Assembly: GCA_031270925.1 (NCBI GenBank)
Contig: JAISWY010000071.1
Coordinates: 1 to 12,011, forward strand
Origin: Candidatus Symbiothrix sp.
GTDB lineage: Bacteria; Bacteroidota; Bacteroidia; Bacteroidales; Azobacteroidaceae
Reading direction: 5' to 3'
DNA: 12,011 nucleotides
The position numbers were made by a program, and so were the translations under genes. Positions 6,346 through 12,011 of this stretch are shown here, piece by piece; positions within the stretch are counted from its first letter, which is position 1, and the number at the start of each line of letters is the position of its first letter. Below the pieces are notes generated by a model, which had not been told where the DNA came from, did no database searches, and saw only the letters and a list, made by a program, of their open reading frames with translations.

Positions 6346-7614
6346 ATGAATATTTTATTGTTGGGTTCCGGCGGCAGGGAACATGCGTTGGCTTGGAAAA
6401 TTGCTCAAAGCAAGCAAGTTGGAAAATTGTTTATCGCTCCGGGCAATGCGGGAACGGCAGAAATCGGCGAGAATGTTCCCCTTTCGGCTACCGATTTTGA
6501 AGGATTGAAAAAATTTACTTTGGAAAATGAAGTAAAAATGGTGGTGGTAGGCCCCGAAGATCCGTTGGTGCAAGGGATTTTCGATTTTTTCAAGAACGAC
6601 GAACATTTGAATCGTATTCCCGTCATTGGCCCATCGCAAAACGGAGCGCAATTGGAGGGCAGTAAAGAATTTGCAAAAGCCTTTATGGTACGGCACAATA
6701 TCCCCACAGCGCGCTATTTCAGTCTTACGAAAGAAAATATTGAAGATGGGATCGCTTTTCTGAAAACATTACCGGCGCCCTACGTGTTGAAAGCCGACGG
6801 CTTGGCGGCCGGCAAAGGAGTATTGATTATCAACGATTTAGATGACGCAATTCGCGAATTAAACGCCATGTTGAACGGCAGTTTCGGCAAAGCGGGCGAA
6901 ACGGTGGTCATCGAAGAATTTCTATCGGGCATCGAATGTTCGGTTTTTGTTCTGACCGACGGCAAAAATTACAAAATCTTGCCCGAAGCCAAAGATTATA
7001 AGCGAATAGGCGAGGGCGACACCGGATTGAATACCGGAGGCATGGGCGCCGTAAGCCCCGTTCCGTTTGCCGATAAGGTTTTTATGCAAAAAGTTGAAGA
7101 ACGCATCGTCATTCCAACCGTCGAAGGTTTAAAATCGGAAAACATTGATTATAAGGGATTTATCTTTTTCGGATTAATCAATGTTGGCGGCGAACCGATG
7201 GTTATTGAATACAACTGTCGAATGGGCGACCCCGAAACGGAAGTCGTGATGTTGCGTATCAAATCCGATTTGGTGGATCTGCTAGAAGGCGTTGCCAATC
7301 AAAATCTGGCTGAAAAAGAATTAGTTACGGACGAACGCGCGGTCGTTACCGTGATGCTCGTTTCGGGTGGCTATCCGGGCGATTACGAAAAAGGCAAAAT
7401 CATCAGTGGTTTGGCAAATACAAAAAACAGTATTGTTTTCCATGCTGGAACAAAAGCGATTGATAATCAAATCGTTACCAATGGCGGACGGGTTATCGCC
7501 ATCAGTTCTTACGGAAAAACGAAAGACGAGGCCTTACAACAATCGTTTACCAACGCTACCGTCATCCATTTTGAAGGAAAATATTACCGTAAAGACATAG
7601 GATTTGATTTATAA
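6346..7614 (+). CDS. purD: Phosphoribosylamine-glycine ligase (GAR synthetase)
   Basis: This 422-residue cytoplasmic ATP-grasp enzyme condenses 5-phosphoribosylamine with glycine using ATP, the second step of de novo purine synthesis. Visible motifs in order are [12 protein letters not shown] (7-18, N-terminal domain), GPEDPL (69-74), [12 protein letters not shown] (148-159, ATP-grasp lysine and glycine loop), the [17 protein letters not shown] region from 224, and [12 protein letters not shown] (288-299, metal-binding Glu and Asn). A C-terminal domain follows from about 320. Length is normal for bacterial PurD and no residue looks missing. I chose ATG 6346 because [14 protein letters not shown] is the family N-terminus; an in-frame TTG at 6313 lies in the -7 box. 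It is the first gene of a tight three-gene run: the next start codon follows the stop directly. Confidence 0.97.
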   Translation: MNILLLGSGGREHALAWKIAQSKQVGKLFIAPGNAGTAEIGENVPLSATDFEGLKKFTLENEVKMVVVGPEDPLVQGIFDFFKNDEHLNRIPVIGPSQNGAQLEGSKEFAKAFMVRHNIPTARYFSLTKENIEDGIAFLKTLPAPYVLKADGLAAGKGVLIINDLDDAIRELNAMLNGSFGKAGETVVIEEFLSGIECSVFVLTDGKNYKILPEAKDYKRIGEGDTGLNTGGMGAVSPVPFADKVFMQKVEERIVIPTVEGLKSENIDYKGFIFFGLINVGGEPMVIEYNCRMGDPETEVVMLRIKSDLVDLLEGVANQNLAEKELVTDERAVVTVMLVSGGYPGDYEKGKIISGLANTKNSIVFHAGTKAIDNQIVTNGGRVIAISSYGKTKDEALQQSFTNATVIHFEGKYYRKDIGFDL

Positions 7615-8535
7615 ATGACTGTTAAACAACTGCATAAACGATTTATTACCGATCGGACTCCCTATTTTTTAGCCATTGTGCTTTTCATTGTGATCCGGCT
7701 CTTGTGGTGCGAAAATATCTTGGATATTCGGATTTGGCTGGCGGCCGCGCTTCAAATCGGCATTGCCTTGTCGTTATTGTTGTTAAATCAAATTTATAAC
7801 CTGATTCGAAAACGAACGGTGCTTCCGGCTTTTTTCTTTCTTTTATTCGTTGGAACTAATCCGTTGTATTTCAATGATATTAAAGGAAGCATAGTATCAT
7901 TGGCGGTTATAATAGCGTGGTATTTTTTACTTAAAACCTATCAAAATCCGCAGTCGCAACGGGAGGCGTTCAATATTTCATTGTGTATTTCGTTGGGCGC
8001 GGTGTATTGGCCGCCGTTGTTGAGTTTATTTCCGTTGTTTTGGTACGGAATGTCCCGAATGCGCAGTTTCAACTGGAAAACCTTCTTGGCCAATCTGTTC
8101 GGCTTCATTTTAATCGAAATATGCATGTTTACATGGGCGCTTTATTTCGATGATTGGTCGATGTTTACGGAGCAAAAAGCAGCCTTGCGAGACTTGGTTG
8201 TGATACAACCCATCCCATTCGATCTCTTTCTATTGATTCGTTTCCTCGTATTAATATCGGCGATGATATTGGCCGAAATCAATATTGTCGCCACAGGTAT
8301 TTCCGAAAAGGTCTTTGCCAAAATCACTTTCGGCTATTGGTTTGTTTGCGCATTGCCGACAGCATTTTGCTATTTTTTTCTATCGCAATGGCAAGTCGAA
8401 TGGGGCTTGATTTCTAATTTACCCTGTGCGTTTTTGTTGTCGCATTATTTTACCATGTCGCAACGCAAATGGCAATCGTGGTTGTTTTTTGCCATTGTTT
8501 TATTCTTTTTACTTTTTTTAATTTCTTTTTGGTAA
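7615..8535 (+). CDS. Polytopic inner-membrane protein, DUF6427-like
   Basis: The 306-residue product is almost entirely hydrophobic, with about ten candidate membrane segments. Examples are PYFLAIVLFIVIRLLW (18-33), IWLAAALQIGIALSLLLL, TVLPAFFFLLFVGTNPLYF, GSIVSLAVIIAWYFLL, ISLGAVYWPPLLSLFPLFWYGM, FLANLFGFILIEICMF, FLLIRFLVLISAMILAEINIV, and a C-terminal LFFAIVLFFLLFLISFW. NPLYF in the third segment and YWPPLLSLFPLFW in the fifth resemble the Bacteroidota-specific DUF6427 family, whose genes sit near purD in many genomes, as I recall. No enzymatic motif is visible. The ATG at 7615 immediately follows the purD TAA with no spacer, so translation is probably coupled. Function is unknown; a role in envelope or lipid metabolism is only a guess from topology. 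Confidence 0.72.
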   Translation: MTVKQLHKRFITDRTPYFLAIVLFIVIRLLWCENILDIRIWLAAALQIGIALSLLLLNQIYNLIRKRTVLPAFFFLLFVGTNPLYFNDIKGSIVSLAVIIAWYFLLKTYQNPQSQREAFNISLCISLGAVYWPPLLSLFPLFWYGMSRMRSFNWKTFLANLFGFILIEICMFTWALYFDDWSMFTEQKAALRDLVVIQPIPFDLFLLIRFLVLISAMILAEINIVATGISEKVFAKITFGYWFVCALPTAFCYFFLSQWQVEWGLISNLPCAFLLSHYFTMSQRKWQSWLFFAIVLFFLLFLISFW

Positions 8536-8536
8536 C

Positions 8537-9715
8537 ATGGAAAAAATTCAATATAATTTTGATAAGATTATCGACCGGAGAGGTACCGGAGCATTGAAAA
8601 CCGATGCTTTGGAGGAACGTTACGGCCGGTCGGATTTATTACCGCTTTGGGTGGCCGATATGGATTTTCGATGCGACGATTTTATTATCGATGCTTTGAA
8701 GCAAGGTTGCGAGGCCGGTATTTTCGGTTATCCTTACCCTTCGGAAAATTATTTTCGCTCGATTCAAAACTGGTTGAAAGATGAGCATCAATGGGAGATA
8801 GCCCAGGAATGGTTTTCGTATGTTCCGGGCGTGGTCAAGGGCATTGCGTTTGCGGTTATGCACTTTACGAAACCGCACGAGAAAGTGATTATCCAACCGC
8901 CTGTGTATCATCCGTTTCGCTTGATTCCTTTGATGCACCGGCGCGAAGTGGCGTATAATCCGCTGATCGAAGAAAACGGAAACTACCGGATGAATTTGGA
9001 TCATTTGCGCAAAATAATCGACAAGGATTGCCGGCTGTTGATTTTGTCGAATCCGCACAACCCGATCGGCATCACGTGGGATGAAGCGACTTTGCGGGAA
9101 TTGGCCGAAATCTGTTACGAAAACAATATTTTGGTCATTGCCGACGAAATCCATTCCGATATGGCTTTGTTCGGACATCATCATCAGCCTTTTGCGACCG
9201 TATCGGAACAAGCCGCACAAAACAGCATTACGTTTATGGCGCCCAGCAAGACCTTTAATATTGCCGGCATCGTCAGTTCCTATTCGATTATTCCGAATCC
9301 CAAAATCCGCAATTCTTTTTACGCTTTTTTACACGCAAGCGAATTGGACGAAGCCACGCTTTTCGCTTACATTGCCACCGAGGCCGCCTATACGCACGGC
9401 AAAGAGTGGAAAAATCAGATGCTGCGCTATGTCGAAGAGAATATATGCTTTGTAGATAGTTTTCTGAAACAGAATCTCCCGCAAATTAAAGCCATTATTC
9501 CCGAAGCCTCGTTTTTGCTGTGGTTGGATTGTCGCGAATTGGCTTTGAGTCAAAAAGAATTGAATCGCTTGTTTGTCGAAAAAGCCGGCTTGGCCTTGAA
9601 CGATGGAGAGATGTTCGGTCGCGAAGGCATCGGCTTTATGCGGATGAATGTGGGGTGTTCGCGGGCGGTTTTGGAGCAGGCTTTAGAACGTCTTCTTTTG
9701 TGTCGAAATACATAA
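8537..9715 (+). CDS. patB: PatB/MalY-type PLP-dependent C-S lyase (cystathionine beta-lyase)
   Basis: The 392-residue protein is a fold-type I aminotransferase-like enzyme of the MalY/PatB branch. The N-terminus YNFDKIIDRRGTGALK is characteristic, followed by LPLWVADMDF (35-44) and GIFGYPYP (61-68). SNPHNPIG (171-178) and IADEIHSDM (201-209) contain the conserved Asn and the Asp that binds the PLP ring nitrogen. APSKTFNIAG (235-244) holds the Schiff-base lysine K238. The C-terminal part has SFLLWLDC and a late arginine region, MRMNVGCSR. The expected reaction is beta-elimination of cystathionine or cysteine to pyruvate, ammonia and a thiol, linking to methionine synthesis or sulfur recycling. 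The ATG lies 1 bp after the preceding stop, making it the third gene of the purD run. No clear terminator follows. Confidence 0.9.
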   Translation: MEKIQYNFDKIIDRRGTGALKTDALEERYGRSDLLPLWVADMDFRCDDFIIDALKQGCEAGIFGYPYPSENYFRSIQNWLKDEHQWEIAQEWFSYVPGVVKGIAFAVMHFTKPHEKVIIQPPVYHPFRLIPLMHRREVAYNPLIEENGNYRMNLDHLRKIIDKDCRLLILSNPHNPIGITWDEATLRELAEICYENNILVIADEIHSDMALFGHHHQPFATVSEQAAQNSITFMAPSKTFNIAGIVSSYSIIPNPKIRNSFYAFLHASELDEATLFAYIATEAAYTHGKEWKNQMLRYVEENICFVDSFLKQNLPQIKAIIPEASFLLWLDCRELALSQKELNRLFVEKAGLALNDGEMFGREGIGFMRMNVGCSRAVLEQALERLLLCRNT

Positions 9716-9821
9716 GATTAAAAAGGGAAGCGCGTCATCGAAATTCAGCAAATTTTTGAAAAGCCACAGGTATGGCGAACTGAAAACAAGGTTAAAATTA
9801 TGATTTTAATCTTTTTTGACG

Positions 9822-9829
9822 TACTTTTG
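9822..9829 (+). promoter_or_regulatory. -7 element of the alpha-galactosidase gene
   Basis: TACTTTTG matches TAnnTTTG and lies 30 bp before the ATG at 9859. The -33 position lacks TTTG. It is identical to the -7 box of the beta-helix enzyme gene at 6221-6214, which also lacks a good -33. Confidence 0.5.
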
Positions 9830-9858
9830 CATCCTGAAAGTATAAACATCTATTTTAA

Positions 9859-12011
9859 ATGAAAAACATCCTGTTATTATTCGCATTGATTTTGCCGGCG
9901 ACCGTCTTGCGAGCAGCGCTCATCACGGTTGAAACCCACGATTTGGCCATGGTATTTACCGCCGAACCCGATCAAAAAGTAATCTATCAATATTTCGGCG
10001 CGAAACTCGACGATTATTCCGCATTTTCCATCCGGCGCTTCCCGCATTGGGCGGATACCGAAACAGAAAACGTGGCGCCTGAACTTTACCTCGCTTACGG
10101 TGGCCGCTCTTACCTCGAACCGGCTTTGCAAGTAACTCATTCTGACGGCATTCTCACTACACAACTTGCTTATTCGGGTGCCGAATCGAAAAAAATCGAC
10201 GCTAATATTTCCGAAACCATCATTCATTTGAAAGATAAAATCTATCCTTTTTTTGTAGATGTGGTTTTCAAATCTTATTATAAGGAAAATGTTATCAGTC
10301 AAAAAGTTGTTATCAACCATAAGGAAGCCGGAGCGGTAACTTTGGGTTCGATGTACTCCGCTTATTTGCCCTTGCATCGCAACGAACCGTATTACCTTAC
10401 GCATTTTCACGGCACATGGGCGACCGAAATGCAACTGACGGAAGAAAAGTTGCAACCGGGCATCAAGAAAATCGAATCGAAAAAGGGTGTGCGCACCACA
10501 CAAGCCGATCATCCATCGTTTTTATTGTCGCTCGGAACTCCGGCGCAGGAAGATGCGGGCGAGGTATATGCCGGCAGTTTGGCATGGTCGGGCAATTTTT
10601 CCTTATCGTTTCAAATAGACGAAACGGGAACGCTGCATATTTTGTCGGGAGTGAATCCGTTTACTTCGGCCTATCCGCTCAAAAGCGGCGATCGCTTTGA
10701 AATGCCGGAAATGATTTGGACATACGGCAACAGCGGAAAAGGCGAAATCTCACGTCGTTTCCACGATTGGTCGCGCAATTATAACTTGCAGCACGGCAAC
10801 GATTTACGTCCCATCCTTTTGAACAGTTGGGAAGGCGCCTATTTCGATTTCAACGAACAAGTTTTGACAGATATGATGGATGACGCCGCCGATTTCGGCA
10901 TCGAGCTTTTCGTTTTGGACGACGGCTGGTTCGGCAATCGCTATCCCCGCAACAACGATGACGCCGGTTTGGGCGATTGGCAGGTAAATACGAAAAAATT
11001 GCCGCGCGGAATCGATTATCTGGCCGATTACGCTCATCAAAAAGACCTGAAATTCGGAATATGGATTGAACCGGAAATGGTTAATCCCGAAAGCGAATTA
11101 GCCCGCCGCCATCCCGAATGGATTGTCAAAAGCGGCCGGCGGGAAATGCCGACCTTGCGCCACCAATGGCTGTTGGATTTGAGTAACCCAGCAGTGCAGG
11201 ATTTTGTGTATCAGATCTTTGTCGATGTAGTCAATCAATCAAAAAACATCGATTATATCAAATGGGACGCTAACCGCCACGTAGAAAACGCAGGTTCGTC
11301 TTATTTGCCGGCCGACCAGCAAAGCCGCTTCTGGATTGATTACACGCGGGGTTTATACAATGTATATGAACGGATTCGCGCCCATTACCCCGATATTATG
11401 ATTCAACTTTGCTCGTCGGGCGGCGGCCGTTTGGATTTCGGCGCTTTGCGTTTCCATGATGAGTTTTGGACAAGCGACAATACCAATCCTTCCGATCGCG
11501 TATTTATACAGTATTCAACCAATCATTTCTTTCCGGCGATAGCCTCTGCAGCGCATGTATCCACAAGTCCCAATCATCAGACGGGCATTGTAAGTCCGCT
11601 CAAATTCCGCTTCGACGTAGCCATGTCGGGACGCTTGGGAATGGAATTGCAACCGAAGCATATTCAAGGAAATGAACGCGATTTCGCCCGCCAAGCCATC
11701 GAAAATTACAAGAAAATCCGCCCGATTGTGCAGTTTGGCGATTTGTACCGCATCGCATCCCCCTATGCAGAGGAAGGATGGACAAGTTTGAATTACGTGT
11801 CGAAAGACAAAAAAGAAGCCGTTCTATTCGCCTACAGTTTGAAAACGCATGCACGAACCAAGTATTTGGAAGTGAAACTCAAAGGCTTGGATTCCGCGAA
11901 AAAATACAAAATTACCGAACTCAACATGGTAAAAGGCCGTAGCACCTTCAACGGAAACGGAAATATTTATTCGGGCCAATACCTGATGAACATAGGTATT
12001 TATCTGAATAT
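9859..12011 (+). CDS. Secreted GH36 alpha-galactosidase, cut by the window end
   Basis: The frame from ATG 9859 stays open to the end of the window, giving 717 codons; bacterial GH36 enzymes are about 720-730, so little is missing. A signal peptide (MKNILLLFALILPATVLRA) without a lipobox cysteine predicts periplasmic location. A beta-sandwich N-terminal domain runs to about residue 315. The barrel carries the family motifs: NSWEGAYFDFN (322-332), VLDDGWFGNR (352-361), LGDW (371-374), KFGIWIEPEMVNPES (398-412), HPEW, and LDLSNP. YIKWDANRH (466-474) supplies the nucleophile D470, and CSSGGGRLDFGAL (518-530) with FWTSDNTNP (536-544) the acid/base D540. A C-terminal beta domain starts near 640. 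It should hydrolyse terminal alpha-1,6-galactosyl residues of melibiose, raffinose-type sugars or galactomannans. It lies 143 bp after patB with its own -7 box, so it is probably a separate unit. Confidence 0.93.
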   Translation, partial: MKNILLLFALILPATVLRAALITVETHDLAMVFTAEPDQKVIYQYFGAKLDDYSAFSIRRFPHWADTETENVAPELYLAYGGRSYLEPALQVTHSDGILTTQLAYSGAESKKIDANISETIIHLKDKIYPFFVDVVFKSYYKENVISQKVVINHKEAGAVTLGSMYSAYLPLHRNEPYYLTHFHGTWATEMQLTEEKLQPGIKKIESKKGVRTTQADHPSFLLSLGTPAQEDAGEVYAGSLAWSGNFSLSFQIDETGTLHILSGVNPFTSAYPLKSGDRFEMPEMIWTYGNSGKGEISRRFHDWSRNYNLQHGNDLRPILLNSWEGAYFDFNEQVLTDMMDDAADFGIELFVLDDGWFGNRYPRNNDDAGLGDWQVNTKKLPRGIDYLADYAHQKDLKFGIWIEPEMVNPESELARRHPEWIVKSGRREMPTLRHQWLLDLSNPAVQDFVYQIFVDVVNQSKNIDYIKWDANRHVENAGSSYLPADQQSRFWIDYTRGLYNVYERIRAHYPDIMIQLCSSGGGRLDFGALRFHDEFWTSDNTNPSDRVFIQYSTNHFFPAIASAAHVSTSPNHQTGIVSPLKFRFDVAMSGRLGMELQPKHIQGNERDFARQAIENYKKIRPIVQFGDLYRIASPYAEEGWTSLNYVSKDKKEAVLFAYSLKTHARTKYLEVKLKGLDSAKKYKITELNMVKGRSTFNGNGNIYSGQYLMNIGIYLN

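Noticed and set aside
8639..9220. 193-codon minus-strand frame opposite patB
   Set aside because: Shadow of a well-recognised PLP enzyme; its sequence is arginine- and histidine-rich with no family match.
9877..10512. 211-codon minus-strand frame opposite the alpha-galactosidase
   Set aside because: Shadow of the GH36 gene, whose N-terminal domain reads without interruption on the plus strand.
1..12011. CRISPR array, insertion sequence or complete defence operon
   Set aside because: No regularly spaced repeats, no transposase or integrase, and no recognisable defence gene set is present.

Overview
The window reads as a piece of a Bacteroidota chromosome, most likely order Bacteroidales. Several promoters have the Bacteroidota form (a TAnnTTTG -7 element, two or three with a TTG-like -33 element about 19-20 bp upstream). 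Start codons lack clear Shine-Dalgarno sequences. One secreted enzyme ends in a type IX secretion (T9SS) type A sorting domain, and purD is followed by a DUF6427-type membrane protein. I cannot name the genus.

Layout. (1) Bases 1-1690 are an accessory scar. They hold a decayed higBA toxin-antitoxin module fused into one broken frame (97-432), then a terminator-like hairpin, then a strong promoter driving an unrecognised structured RNA of about 200 nt (about 602-803) with its own intrinsic terminator. Convergent with the RNA is the 3' remnant of a phage MuF-type minor head protein carrying a CdiA-C-like nuclease toxin domain (785-1687, minus strand). No other phage gene is visible. (2) 1752-2267 encodes a small exported beta-barrel-like protein with a good promoter. 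It is followed by a gene-free 141 bp gap containing a long, nearly perfect hairpin (2335-2369). (3) On the minus strand are a family 2 glycosyltransferase of the polyprenyl-phosphate sugar type (2409-3356) and, upstream of it, a 927-residue secreted beta-helix glycosidase-like protein with GLUG repeats and a T9SS tail (3401-6184). (4) Divergent from these is a tight plus-strand run: purD (purine synthesis), a polytopic membrane protein of the DUF6427 type, and a PatB/MalY-type C-S lyase, with junctions of 0 and 1 bp. (5) From 9859 to the window end is a secreted GH36 alpha-galactosidase, cut by the window edge after 717 codons.

Functionally, regions 2, 3 and 5 fit a polysaccharide-degrading Bacteroidales cell: a surface-exported beta-helix enzyme, a signal-peptide-bearing alpha-galactosidase, an outer-membrane barrel and an envelope glycosyltransferase. 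Region 4 is housekeeping. The first 1.7 kb holds the most unusual content: three unrelated mobile or selfish remnants plus a well-delimited RNA gene of unknown class.
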